Shown here in pieces: positions 15,117-23,523 of a stretch of 32,809 nucleotides of DNA. The first letter of the stretch is position 1; each line of letters starts with the position of its first letter. The DNA is from JBMOGA01 sp049318625. GTDB lineage: Bacteria; Pseudomonadota; Alphaproteobacteria; Rhizobiales; Hyphomicrobiaceae. The translations under genes and the position numbers were made by a program. The notes beneath the pieces were generated by a model. The model was not told where the DNA came from. It searched no databases and worked only from the letters and a program-made list of their open reading frames with translations. The stretch covers positions 1-32,809 of the forward strand of contig JBMOGA010000044.1 of assembly GCA_049318625.1 (NCBI GenBank), given 5' to 3'.

Positions 15117-16262
15117 ATGAGCCGCCTTGGAATTGCCGTCACAGCCACAACGCTCGCGCTTGTGGCCGGAAGTGCCGCCGCGACACAGATCAACACCGGA
15201 GGCGCGGACGGCGCCTATCAGCGCACGTTCTGCCCGCCGCTGGCCGCCGAGCTCGGCAAGGCGAAGCTCGACTACAAGTGCACGCCCTCGGCCGGCACCA
15301 AAGAGAACGTGCAGCGCGTGGCGGCCAATCCGCGCCACATCGGTTTCGGGCAGCTCGACGTGATGGCGCTCGAAGCCGAGAAAATGGGCGGTATCGGCCA
15401 GTTCACGAAGATCCGCACCGGCGATGTGCGCGAGTGTCTTTTCGCCGTGACGCGCTCGAAGAAGCTCACCAACTACGGTGAGCTGGCGGTCGAGGCCGGC
15501 AAGCTGCGCTTCATTCTGCCGCCGGAGCAGAGCGGCAGCGTCGGCAGCTTCAATTTCCTCAAACAGATCGATCCCGAAGGGATGGGCAAGGCATCGCGGG
15601 TCACGTACGCCGCCTCGACGGACGACGCGCTGAAGCAGGCGCTGGCCGCCGACGACACGGTAACGCTGTTCGTCCAGTTCCCCGATCCTGACAATCCGCG
15701 CTTCAAGTTGATCCAGGAACTCGGCGGGCATGTCGTTCCTGTGATCGATCGCACCGTGCTGCGCCAGCAGGTCGGCGGCGACAAGGTCTACTATCCGCAG
15801 GAGACGCAGGTCGCCAACGCGACGTGGCTCAAGTCCGGACAGACGGTCGTGACGGCGTGTACGCCGATGGTGATTTTCACCGGTAACGCCGACCGGGCGA
15901 CGGCCGAGAAGGACAAGCAGGACCACAAGGACCTGATCGCCACCGTCCAGGCGCTGGACGAGAGCGTGCTGTTGCCGAAGGAGAGCCTGTTTTCGCGGGT
16001 CTGGAAACGGACACGCGAATTGAGCGCGGTAAGTGCCGAGCAACTCTCGACCTTGTCCGAGCAGGCTCGCGAAAAGGCCGGTCCGATGCTGGAGAAAGCC
16101 AAGGAAGCAACCGGCAAGGCCATGGAGGCCGCGCGCCCGACCCTCGAGAAGGCCCAGGAGATGGGTTCTCAGGCCTACGAGAAGGCCAAGCAGGAGGTGA
16201 AGGAGCTGATGCAAAAAGCGCAGCCTAAGGACGGCGCACCGGCCGAGCCGGCCAAGAAGTAA
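15117..16262 (+). CDS. TAXI-like periplasmic binding protein with helical tail
   Basis: A 381-residue exported protein. A Sec signal peptide ends near residue 22 (GSAAA). The next 280 residues resemble TAXI-type TRAP solute-binding proteins: GGADGAY (28-34), SAGTKENVQRVAANPRHIGFGQLDV (58-82), and a later segment on response to substrate. The four cysteines (39, 55, 107, 248) could form disulfides in the periplasm. The tail (about 290-381) is an Ala/Lys/Glu-rich amphipathic helix with repeats like EKAKEATGKAMEAARPTLEKAQE, as in LEA or apolipoprotein-like proteins. No TRAP permease gene is nearby. The ATG at 15117 has AGGGAG six bases upstream; a GTG at 15096 is less likely. The ligand is unknown; family assignment is moderate. 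Confidence 0.7.
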   Translation: MSRLGIAVTATTLALVAGSAAATQINTGGADGAYQRTFCPPLAAELGKAKLDYKCTPSAGTKENVQRVAANPRHIGFGQLDVMALEAEKMGGIGQFTKIRTGDVRECLFAVTRSKKLTNYGELAVEAGKLRFILPPEQSGSVGSFNFLKQIDPEGMGKASRVTYAASTDDALKQALAADDTVTLFVQFPDPDNPRFKLIQELGGHVVPVIDRTVLRQQVGGDKVYYPQETQVANATWLKSGQTVVTACTPMVIFTGNADRATAEKDKQDHKDLIATVQALDESVLLPKESLFSRVWKRTRELSAVSAEQLSTLSEQAREKAGPMLEKAKEATGKAMEAARPTLEKAQEMGSQAYEKAKQEVKELMQKAQPKDGAPAEPAKK

Positions 16263-16284
16263 GGTCGTTCTCTCTCGACGTCGG

Positions 16285-16313
16285 AAAGGCGGACCGAACG
16301 GTCCGCCTTTTTT
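16285..16313 (+). terminator. Rho-independent terminator after TAXI-like gene
   Basis: An 11-base-pair perfect stem (AAAGGCGGACC / GGTCCGCCTTT) with loop GAAC ends in a run of six T. It lies 22 bases after the stop codon and is the only textbook intrinsic terminator I see in the window. It isolates the upstream gene from the SDR gene. Confidence 0.92.
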
Positions 16314-16393
16314 CGTTTCCAGGACGCTTGCCTCGCCCGGGGCCCCGGTTTAGCAGTCGCCCACGTCGACGCCGCCCAACGGGAGCCCGCCAC

Positions 16394-17107
16394 ATGACCC
16401 AGCGCCTTTCCGGCCGTATCGCGCTGATCACCGGGGCCTCTCGCGGCATCGGCCGGGCGGTTGCCCGTGGTCTCGCGCTCGAGGGCGCCCACGTCGTGCT
16501 GCTCGCCCGATCGATCGCCGCGCTCGAGGATCTCGACGACGAGATCAAGGCGGCCGGCGGCAGCGCCACTCTGGCGAAGCTCGACCTGCGCAAGGGCGAG
16601 CAGGTCGACGCGCTTGGCCCCAGTCTCTACGAGCGGTGGGGCAAAATCGACATCCTGGTTGCCAATGCCGGGACACTCGGACCGCTGTCGCCGATCCCGC
16701 ACGTGGCGGCGGACGCCTGGGCGGACGTGATGGATATCAACGTCAATGCCAATTTCCGGCTGATACGCACACTCGATCCGTTGTTGCGGCGATCCGAGGC
16801 CGGGCGCGCGGTGTTCGTCACGTCGGGCGCCTCGGACGGCCAGAACGCCTATTGGGCGCCCTATGCTGTTTCCAAGGCGGCTCTGGAGGCGCTGGTCAAG
16901 ACCTATGCCCGGGAGGTCGACATGACCTCGGTGCGGGCGAATTTGCTCAGTCCGGGGCCGGTGCGCACGGTCATGCGGGCCAAGGCATTTCCGGGCGAGG
17001 ATCCGTCGACGCTGCCGGCGCCCGAGGAGTTGGTTCCGCTGTTTGTCGAACTGGTCTTGCCTGAGCAGATGGCGAACGGGCAGGTGTTCCGGTTCAAGCG
17101 GGCCTAG
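16394..17107 (+). CDS. SDR family NAD(P)-dependent oxidoreductase
   Basis: A 237-residue classical short-chain dehydrogenase. It has the dinucleotide-binding TGASRGIG (13-20), NAG (91-93), and the catalytic residues Ser144 or Ser147 in VTSGASDGQNAYWAPYAVSK, Tyr157 and Lys161. The segment NLLSPGPVRTVMRAKAFPGED is typical of the FabG-like/YciK-like group. The substrate cannot be read from sequence; it is not the fab-cluster reductase, which is at 4008. The ATG at 16394 follows GGGAG by 9 bases. The gene is convergent with the MBL hydrolase, only 16 bases apart. Confidence 0.88.
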   Translation: MTQRLSGRIALITGASRGIGRAVARGLALEGAHVVLLARSIAALEDLDDEIKAAGGSATLAKLDLRKGEQVDALGPSLYERWGKIDILVANAGTLGPLSPIPHVAADAWADVMDINVNANFRLIRTLDPLLRRSEAGRAVFVTSGASDGQNAYWAPYAVSKAALEALVKTYAREVDMTSVRANLLSPGPVRTVMRAKAFPGEDPSTLPAPEELVPLFVELVLPEQMANGQVFRFKRA

Positions 17108-17123
17108 GCTGGGGGCTCGCCTG

Positions 17124-17924
17124 TCAAGCCGTGAACTCGAGTTCCATGCCGTCGTAGGCCGGTTCGACATGGGCGGGGAGACGGCGCTTGAGCGCGTCGT
17201 AGTCGAGATCGATATGGAGATGGGTGAGGATGGCGCGCTTGGGCGCGATCCGCTCGATCCAATCGAGTGCCTGCTTGACCGTGAAATGGCTGGGATGGGG
17301 AATGTCGCGCAATGCATCGACGATCCAGACGTCGAGGCCGGCCAGCATGGAGATCGAGTTCTCGGAGAGGCCGCTGATGTCCGGTGAATAGGCGATCGTG
17401 CCGAAGCGGAAGCCGAGCGAACTGATATCACCATGCTCCTGTTGAACGGGCAGTGCGGTGAGACTCCCGCCCGGGCCGTCGATGAGGATCGGGTGGCCGG
17501 GCTCGATGGCGTGCGCCGTCATGATCGGAGGATAGCTGCCCCCGGCCGGAGTGTGGAAACAATACCCGAAGCGGGAAATCAGGCTCTCGTGCGTCGCTCG
17601 GTCCATCCAGGCTGGCACACGCCGTTTCATGGCGTAGGCCAGCATGCGCAGATCGTCGATGCCGTGCGTATGGTCGGCGTGATCGTGGGTGTAGAGCACG
17701 CCGTCGATCGCCGGCAGCCGCTGCGTCAGCAACTGCTCACGGATGTCCGGACCGGTATCGATGATCGCCGACGTCACGCCATTGCGGCCGAAGCGTTGGA
17801 CAAGCGCGGAGCAGCGGCGGCGCCGGTTCTTGGGGTTCTGCGGATCGCACTTGCCCCAGTCGAACGGAAGGCGCGGGACGCCGCCCGACGAACCGCAGCC
17901 GAGGATGGTCAGCTTCAGAGTCAT
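17124..17924 (-). CDS. PhnP-like metallo-beta-lactamase-fold hydrolase
   Basis: A 266-residue metal-dependent hydrolase. The start MTLKLTILGCGSSGGVPRL, the IDTGPDIREQLL segment (55-66) and the metal ligands THDHADH (79-85) place it in the PhnP/RNase Z-like branch of the metallo-beta-lactamase superfamily, whose members cut phosphodiesters such as cyclic ribose phosphates. Further ligands are probably in SPDISG and LTHLHID near the C-terminus. I start at the ATG at 17924 because homology begins there; an upstream in-frame start at 17987 overlaps the tatD end. It is the last gene of the dacA-to-MBL group, 59 bases after tatD. Its substrate here is unknown. Confidence 0.85.
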   Translation of the reverse strand: MTLKLTILGCGSSGGVPRLPFDWGKCDPQNPKNRRRRCSALVQRFGRNGVTSAIIDTGPDIREQLLTQRLPAIDGVLYTHDHADHTHGIDDLRMLAYAMKRRVPAWMDRATHESLISRFGYCFHTPAGGSYPPIMTAHAIEPGHPILIDGPGGSLTALPVQQEHGDISSLGFRFGTIAYSPDISGLSENSISMLAGLDVWIVDALRDIPHPSHFTVKQALDWIERIAPKRAILTHLHIDLDYDALKRRLPAHVEPAYDGMELEFTA

Positions 17925-17983
17925 GGGTTCCGTGTCTAGCGGGGCTGGAGATCTGACACAGGTGGCATAATGCCCACCGCGCG

Positions 17984-18772
17984 TCACCCCGGTGAATGCG
18001 GGCTGGCCTTGGTGCAGAGGCGCAGGAAGTTGGCGGTGGTGGCTTCGGCGAGACGCTCCGGGGGCAACCCTTTGACTTTGGCGAGCGTGGCGGCGGTATG
18101 CACGACGTAGGCGGGTTCGTTGCGCTTGCCACGATAGGGATCGGGGGCCAGGAAGGGCGCATCCGTCTCGACCAGCAGGCGGTCGAGTGGGACATCGGCT
18201 GCGATCGCCCGCAACGCGTCCGACTTCTTGAACGTCACGACGCCCGAGAACGACACGTAGAGCCCCAGAGCCACGGCCCGTTGGGCGAGGTCAGCGCCGC
18301 CGGTGAAGCAGTGGAGTAGGGCCTTGAACGGCCCCTTCGCCATCTCCTCCTCGAGGATTCGGGCGGTGTCGTCGTCGGCATCGCGGGTGTGGATCTCGAG
18401 TGGCAATCCGGTCATCCGGGCCAGGGCGATGTGGCGCCGGAACCCCTGTTCCTGGGCGTCGCGCGGGCTCTTGTCGTAGAAGTAGTCGAGGCCGGCCTCG
18501 CCGACCGCCACCACTTTGGGATGGTCCGTGAGACGCGCCATCTCGTCGAGCGGTATGTCGAGTTCCTCGTGGGCATTGTGCGGATGGGTGCCGACGGAGA
18601 AGTACACGCCGTCGTGGGCTTCGGCGATGCGCCGGTAGGTCTCGAAGTGGCGCACGCGGGTGGAAATCGTCGTCATGAGGCCGACGCCCGCCGCACGGGC
18701 CCGCGCGACGACGCCGTCGAGATCGGCCGCGAGTTCGGGGAAGTCGAGATGGCAGTGGTGGTCGACCAGCAT
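17984..18772 (-). CDS. tatD: TatD family metal-dependent hydrolase
   Basis: A 262-residue TIM-barrel nuclease of the TatD family (3'-5' DNA/RNA exonuclease activity is known for E. coli TatD). Metal ligands visible are HCH (6-8, in DHHCHLDF), VGEAGLDYFYD, the HTRDADDDT segment, LLHCFTG and LLVETDAPFLAP. The ATG overlaps the metG stop in a TGATG junction, so translation is coupled. The neighbours metG and an MBL hydrolase follow the usual alphaproteobacterial order; a function in protein export, once suggested by the name, is not supported. Confidence 0.93.
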   Translation of the reverse strand: MLVDHHCHLDFPELAADLDGVVARARAAGVGLMTTISTRVRHFETYRRIAEAHDGVYFSVGTHPHNAHEELDIPLDEMARLTDHPKVVAVGEAGLDYFYDKSPRDAQEQGFRRHIALARMTGLPLEIHTRDADDDTARILEEEMAKGPFKALLHCFTGGADLAQRAVALGLYVSFSGVVTFKKSDALRAIAADVPLDRLLVETDAPFLAPDPYRGKRNEPAYVVHTAATLAKVKGLPPERLAEATTANFLRLCTKASPHSPG

Positions 18773-20394
18773 CAGACGTCCTTGGCTTTGCCGGTCTTCG
18801 GCGGCTTGGGAGCCTTTGCCGGCTTCGGCGCCGGCTCTGCCGCGGCGGCCGCCTCGGGATCGACGTAGCGCGGGAAGACGCCTGCCGGCGCCGGAACCGG
18901 CGTGCCGGCTGCCAAGCGATGAGCCGGACCCAGCGCCGTGAATGCGCGCGCGCCTTCCGGTTGCGCGAGCAGATCGAGCAGTGTGGCGGCGGCCGCCGGC
19001 ATGGCCGGCTGAGCCAGAATGGCGACCTGACGGACGACCTCGGCGGTCACATAGAGAATGGTTTCCATGCGCTTGAAATCGGTCTTGCGCTTGGCCCACG
19101 GCTCCTCCGCCGCGAAGTAGCGATTGGCATCGGCCACCACCGTCCACACGGCGTCGAGCCAAGGCTTGATGCCCTGGCGGTCCATGGCGGCCCGTGCGGC
19201 GGTGTAGAGGCCGTCGGCGGCATCCAGCATGGCCCGATCGGCGGGTGAGAATTCGCCGGGCTGGGGAATGCGCCCCTCGCAGTTCTTGGCGATCATCGAC
19301 AACGAGCGCTGCGCCAGATTGCCGAGGTCGTTGGCGAGGTCCGCATTCATGCGGTTGACGATGGCTTCGTGGCTGTAGCTGCCGTCCTGACCGAAGGCGA
19401 CCTCGCGCAGGAAAAAGTAGCGAACCGCATCGACGCCGTAGGCACTCACGAGGTCGAACGGATCGACGACGTTGCCGACCGACTTCGACATTTTTTCCCC
19501 CCGGTTGTAGAGGAAGCCGTGGGCGAACACGCGGTCCGGCACCGCGAGGCCTGCCGACATCAGGAAGGCCGGCCAGTAGACCGCATGAAAGCGCACGATG
19601 TCCTTGCCGATGACGTGCACGTCGGCCGGCCAGTAGTGCCAGAGCGGGCTCGATTCGTCGGGAAAGCCGACGCCGGTCGTATAGTTGTTGAGTGCGTCGA
19701 CCCAGACGTACATGACGTGCCTGGGGGCGCCGGGGACAGGAATGCCCCAGTCCAGCGTGGTGCGCGAGATCGACAGATCCTCGAGGCCCTGCTTGACGAA
19801 ACTCACGACCTCGTTGCGCCGTTCGGGCGGCAGGATGAAGTCCGGATGCGCCTCGTAGTGGGCCAGCAGGCGATCCTGATACTTGGACAGCCGGAAGAAA
19901 TAGGTCTGCTCTTCGGTCCATTCGACCGGCGTGCCCTGTGGTCCGACGCGAACGCCATCCGGGCGCAGCGTGGTCTCCCCTTCACCGTAATAGGCCTCGT
20001 CGCGGACCGAGTACCAGCCCGCATAGCCGGACAGATAGATGTCGCCCGCAGCCTCCATGCGCCGCCATAGTTCCTCGCAGGAGCGGTAGTGGCGGTCCTC
20101 GGTGGTGCGAATGAACGCGTCGTGCGACAGACCGAACGCGCGGGTCATCTCGAGGAAGCGGGCCGCGTTGCGGTCGGCAAGCGCACGCGGCGTGATCCCC
20201 TCCTTCTGGGCCGTCTGCTTCATCTTCAGGCCATGCTCGTCGGTGCCGGTCAGGAAGAACACATCCTTGCCGTCGAGCCGTTCGAAGCGGGCGATGGCGT
20301 CCGTCGCGATCGCCTCGTAGGCGTGGCCGATGTGCGGCACGCCGTTGGGGTACGAGATGGCCGTGCTGATGTAGAACTTGCGGCGCTCGGCCAT
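18772..20394 (-). CDS. metG: Methionyl-tRNA synthetase
   Basis: Charges tRNA-Met. The 540-residue class I synthetase has the HIGH box in PNGVPHIGHAYEA (16-28), YVWVDALNNY, and the KMSKS loop in NRGEKMSKSVGNVVDPF (about 300). The connective peptide (about 125-150, YYGEGETTLRPDGVRVGPQGT) lacks the zinc-knuckle cysteines, as is usual in alphaproteobacteria. There is no C-terminal EMAP/Trbp-like tRNA-binding domain; instead the protein ends in a short Lys/Pro/Ala tail (KPAKAPKPPKTGKAKDV). GAGG lies 9 bases before the ATG. It is 53 bases downstream of holB. Confidence 0.96.
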   Translation of the reverse strand: MAERRKFYISTAISYPNGVPHIGHAYEAIATDAIARFERLDGKDVFFLTGTDEHGLKMKQTAQKEGITPRALADRNAARFLEMTRAFGLSHDAFIRTTEDRHYRSCEELWRRMEAAGDIYLSGYAGWYSVRDEAYYGEGETTLRPDGVRVGPQGTPVEWTEEQTYFFRLSKYQDRLLAHYEAHPDFILPPERRNEVVSFVKQGLEDLSISRTTLDWGIPVPGAPRHVMYVWVDALNNYTTGVGFPDESSPLWHYWPADVHVIGKDIVRFHAVYWPAFLMSAGLAVPDRVFAHGFLYNRGEKMSKSVGNVVDPFDLVSAYGVDAVRYFFLREVAFGQDGSYSHEAIVNRMNADLANDLGNLAQRSLSMIAKNCEGRIPQPGEFSPADRAMLDAADGLYTAARAAMDRQGIKPWLDAVWTVVADANRYFAAEEPWAKRKTDFKRMETILYVTAEVVRQVAILAQPAMPAAAATLLDLLAQPEGARAFTALGPAHRLAAGTPVPAPAGVFPRYVDPEAAAAAEPAPKPAKAPKPPKTGKAKDV

Positions 20395-20447
20395 GGCTTG
20401 TCCTCGGCAATCTCACGGAACGGTCGCGATCAAGCCGCCGCGGCCAG

Positions 20448-21566
20448 CTAGCGCCGCGCGGCGGCCTCCAGCCGGGCAAAAGTGCCCAGCACCAGCGTCT
20501 TGCGATCGAGGTTGAGGGCCTGGGCCTCGGCTTTTTCGCGGCCGATGATGTCCCACAGGTCGGCAAAGGTGGCAAGGGCGCCATCCGGGATGACGCGGCC
20601 GGCCAATTCGCGGTCGGCGGCGCCGGCCGGGCCGCCGGCTCTGGCACGGACGAGACGGGCCAGCAGATCGAGGAGCAACTCGTAGAACTGCTCGAGGCGC
20701 GGCTCCCCGGCCGAGCCCGCCATCTCGTCGGCGATGGCATGGACCGCCGGCCAATCGACTTTCGGCAACAGCTGCAAGGCGCGGCGGATCGTATCTTCGG
20801 TCGCGAGCCCGCCGGTGGCGGCAAGCGTGAGGAACCGGCCGACGCTGCCGCGGGCCAGAACGGCGAGCCGGCTTCGTGCGGCCTGGTCGGGCGGGTCGAC
20901 TTCGGCGGCGGTGCATGCGGCCACGACCGCCGACCACAGCTGCGGGTCCGGCAGCGGATCCAGGGCCAGCAACCGGCACCGCGAGCGGATCGTCGGCAAC
21001 AGGCGGCCCGGCTCGGCGGCCAGCAGCAGGAACACCGTCTGCGGTGGCGGCTCCTCCAGGGATTTCAGGAGCGCGTTGGCCGCGGCCGGGTTGAGGTCGT
21101 CGGCCGGATCGACGACCACGACGCGCCACCCCTCGCCGCCCATGGTGTGGCCGAGGAAACTGCGCAGCCGGCGCACTTCATCGACCGTGACGACACTGGT
21201 GAACCGTTTGGTTTTGGGATCCCACGTGCGGCGCAGGGTCAGCACGCCGGGATGGGACATCGCCCGCACTTGTCGCGCCGCCGGAGCGTCCGGAGCGACT
21301 GCCAGGGGGTGGTCGGTGTGGCGGTCGACCGGGCGGGCCAGCAGCCAGATGGCGAATTGGTAGGCGAGTGTGGCCTTGCCGATGCCTTCGCGGCCGGTGA
21401 TCAGCCAGCCGTGGTGGAGGCGCCCGTCCGCGGCGCCGCCGCTCAACTCGGCCGCTGCCGTCTCGTGACCGAACAGTCGGGTGGTCATGCGCGGGTGGGG
21501 GAACGGCTCACGCCGGTCCGATTCGGGCGGGGCTTCGACCTCCTGGGTCACGGGGCGGCGGGCCAT
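20448..21566 (-). CDS. holB: DNA polymerase III subunit delta'
   Basis: A clamp-loader subunit of the replicative polymerase. The 372-residue protein has an AAA+ ATPase-like domain with a P-loop GREGIGKATLAYQF (about 58-71), NPAAANALLKSLEEPPPQTVFLLL and the conserved TIRSRCRLLAL (SRC motif). The cysteine zinc module of the E. coli protein is missing, as in other alphaproteobacteria. The P-loop ends GKA instead of GKT/S, consistent with the non-hydrolysing role of delta'. The ATG overlaps the tmk stop (TGATG). MTTRLFGHE, 26 residues in, is an alternative start. Confidence 0.92.
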   Translation of the reverse strand: MARRPVTQEVEAPPESDRREPFPHPRMTTRLFGHETAAAELSGGAADGRLHHGWLITGREGIGKATLAYQFAIWLLARPVDRHTDHPLAVAPDAPAARQVRAMSHPGVLTLRRTWDPKTKRFTSVVTVDEVRRLRSFLGHTMGGEGWRVVVVDPADDLNPAAANALLKSLEEPPPQTVFLLLAAEPGRLLPTIRSRCRLLALDPLPDPQLWSAVVAACTAAEVDPPDQAARSRLAVLARGSVGRFLTLAATGGLATEDTIRRALQLLPKVDWPAVHAIADEMAGSAGEPRLEQFYELLLDLLARLVRARAGGPAGAADRELAGRVIPDGALATFADLWDIIGREKAEAQALNLDRKTLVLGTFARLEAAARR

Positions 21567-22219
21567 CAGCGCCGACCCGCGAGGAGACGTCCAGCCACGA
21601 GTTGCCAGACCACCTCTGCTATGCGATCGGGCGGCAGGGTGCCATCGACCACGGCGCAGCGAACCGGCTCGGCGGCGGCGATGGCGAGGAACCCTTCGCG
21701 TAGCCGCTCGTGGAACGCGGCCCGGCGGGTCTCAAAGGCGTCGGCGGCCGTGTCGGTACCCCCGAGGGATTGACGCCGGGCGTTGGCGCGGGCGAGGCCG
21801 ACGGCGACCGGCAGGTCGAGCACGACCGTCAAGTCGGGCCGGGTCTCACCGACCGCCAAGGCTTCGAGTTGCAGCAGCGTTTCTTTTGCAACCCCGCCGG
21901 CTGCGCCCTGGTAGGCGCGGGTCGAGTCGAGGAAACGATCGGAGATCACCCAGGCGCCGCGCTGCAGTGCCGGGCGGATCAGTCGTTCGACATGGTCGGC
22001 GCGGGCGGCCGAGAACAGCAGCGCCTCGCTCAGCGCCGATCGGGGCTCGGCCGCCGAAAGCACGAGATCGCGCACCTTTTCGGCGAACGGCGTGCCGCCG
22101 GGTTCACGCGTGACCACGACCGTCGTGCCGCCGGCGGTGAGGCGGTCGGCCAGCAAGCGGGCCTGGGTCGACTTGCCCGCCCCCTCCCCGCCTTCGAACG
22201 TGATCAGCCTGCCCTGCAA
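21566..22219 (-). CDS. tmk: Thymidylate kinase
   Basis: Phosphorylates dTMP to dTDP. The protein has the P-loop FEGGEGAGKSTQARLLADRL (about 7-26), VTREPGGTPFAE with the DRx-like ISDRFLDSTRAYQGA lid region, and ALAVGETRPDLTVVLDLP. The start is unusual: no ATG or GTG fits. A TTG at 22219 (before QGRLITFEGG) has GGAG 7 bases upstream and gives 217 residues, the family length; a TTG at 22291 would overlap dacA by about 40 bases and add an atypical N-terminus. Translation probably couples to dacA, whose stop is 31 bases upstream of the chosen start, and to holB downstream. Confidence 0.92.
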   Translation of the reverse strand: MQGRLITFEGGEGAGKSTQARLLADRLTAGGTTVVVTREPGGTPFAEKVRDLVLSAAEPRSALSEALLFSAARADHVERLIRPALQRGAWVISDRFLDSTRAYQGAAGGVAKETLLQLEALAVGETRPDLTVVLDLPVAVGLARANARRQSLGGTDTAADAFETRRAAFHERLREGFLAIAAAEPVRCAVVDGTLPPDRIAEVVWQLVAGRLLAGRR

Positions 22220-22250
22220 AGCCTTGCTCCAAACCGAGCACGGGGCGTGC

Positions 22251-23438
22251 TCAGCGCATCCAGCCCAAAGCGAGATGGGCGAGGCTGTCAAGGCCGCGGC
22301 GCCACAACGGTCCGCGTTCGACGTCTTCGGCGGCGTAGAGCGGCACCTCGTTGACGGAACTGGTCGTGCCGGTGACCCTGAGGCGGGCCACTTCGTCGCC
22401 CTTGCGGACTGGCGCCTTCAACGGGCGCTTGTACATGACCTCAGCCTTCAATTTGGGGTTCTGGACCGCCTTGGGCAGCAGAACGTTGACCCCATTGGCC
22501 CCGACCAGAGGCACATACAGCTGAGTGCCGCCGTAGACCCGCGCCTCGGCGACGGTTTCGCCGGGGTTGAAAATGCGGGCCTCTGCGAAGGTCTTGAATC
22601 CCCACTCGAGCAGGCGCTGAGCCTCGTCGCGGCGCTCCTGGGCGGAATCGCAGCCGTTCACGACGAGGATGAGCCGCCGACCGTCCTGAACCGCCGAGGC
22701 GACGAGGCCGAATCCGGATTCCTTCAGCTGGCCGGTTTTCAGGCCGTCGACGCCGATACTGAGAGCGAGCAGCGGGTTGCGGTTGGTGAACTTGTGCTTG
22801 CGGTAGTTGAACTCGCGCTGGGCGAACAGCGGGTAGAACTTCGGATGGTCGTTGATCAAGTGGCGCGCCAGCGTGGCCAGATCGCGGGCCGTGCTCAGGT
22901 TCTCGGGGTGATGCAGGCCGGTCGGGTTCATGAAGTTGGATTTGCTGAGGCCGAGGCGCTTGGCCTCCTCGTTCATGGCCACGGCGAATTTGGTTTCGGT
23001 TCCGGCCAACGCCTCGGCGACGGCGATCGCCGCATCGTTGCCCGACTGGACGATGATGCCCTGGATCAGTTCGTCGATCCGCACCTTGGTGTTGACCGGC
23101 ACGAACATGGCGGAGGTGCCCGACGGGGCACCGCCGCGGCGCCATGCGTTGACGCTCATGACGACCTCGTCCTCGCCCTTGATCGTGCCGGCGTCGAGCG
23201 CCTTGAACAGCAGGGCGAGCGTCATGAGCTTGGTCATGCTGGCGGGCGGCGTGCGCTCTTCGGCATGCTTCTGGAACAGGATGGCACCGGTCGCGGCGTC
23301 GACCAGAATGGCCTGACGGGCTTTGGTGGCGAACTCGGGCGGCGGCGTTGCTGCCGGGGCCGCGGCCACGGCGGCGGCGATCCCCCACGACAGGAGGAGA
23401 GCGACAGACACCAGCAGGGTCCGCAAACGCTCCGGCAT
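22251..23438 (-). CDS. dacA: D-alanyl-D-alanine carboxypeptidase (PBP5/6-like)
   Basis: A periplasmic penicillin-binding protein that removes the terminal D-Ala of peptidoglycan stem peptides. The 395-residue protein has a signal peptide (1-27), the SxxK motif SMTK (67-70), SGN (132-134, in QSGNDAAIAVAE), KTG in GVDGLKTGQLKESGFG, and a C-terminal PBP5-like domain. The C-terminus (ALGWMR) may serve as a membrane-associating amphipathic helix. The ATG at 23438 has GGAGG 10 bases upstream; a TTG at 23447 is only one base from it. It is first in the tmk-holB-metG-tatD group and has its own promoter candidate. Confidence 0.95.
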   Translation of the reverse strand: MPERLRTLLVSVALLLSWGIAAAVAAAPAATPPPEFATKARQAILVDAATGAILFQKHAEERTPPASMTKLMTLALLFKALDAGTIKGEDEVVMSVNAWRRGGAPSGTSAMFVPVNTKVRIDELIQGIIVQSGNDAAIAVAEALAGTETKFAVAMNEEAKRLGLSKSNFMNPTGLHHPENLSTARDLATLARHLINDHPKFYPLFAQREFNYRKHKFTNRNPLLALSIGVDGLKTGQLKESGFGLVASAVQDGRRLILVVNGCDSAQERRDEAQRLLEWGFKTFAEARIFNPGETVAEARVYGGTQLYVPLVGANGVNVLLPKAVQNPKLKAEVMYKRPLKAPVRKGDEVARLRVTGTTSSVNEVPLYAAEDVERGPLWRRGLDSLAHLALGWMR

Positions 23439-23458
23439 CGCGACCAAGCCTCCACGAT

Positions 23459-23479
23459 TCGGCGATATTCTATCGCCGA
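23459..23479. promoter_or_regulatory. 9-bp palindrome at the dacA start region
   Basis: TCGGCGATA and TATCGCCGA form a perfect inverted repeat with a 3-base centre (TTC on the plus strand). It lies 4 bases downstream of the candidate dacA -10 box and 21 bases before the start codon, so it would cover the transcription start. It could be an operator for a dimeric regulator, or a 5' hairpin that stabilises the message. Confidence 0.5.
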
Positions 23480-23482
23480 CGG

Positions 23483-23511
23483 TTATCAGTGGACGCGGCC
23501 CGGGAAGTCAA
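23483..23511 (-). promoter_or_regulatory. Candidate dacA promoter
   Basis: On the minus strand TTGACT (23511-23506) and TGATAA (23488-23483) are 17 bases apart, a good sigma-70-type match lying between rlpA and dacA. It indicates that dacA and the essential genes behind it need not depend on rlpA transcription. Confidence 0.6.
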
Positions 23512-23523
23512 TCGGCAGGCGGC

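Noticed and set aside
16394..17107. Second fabG
   Set aside because: It has the SDR core, but the C-terminal part differs from FabG and it is isolated from the fab genes; a general SDR call is safer.
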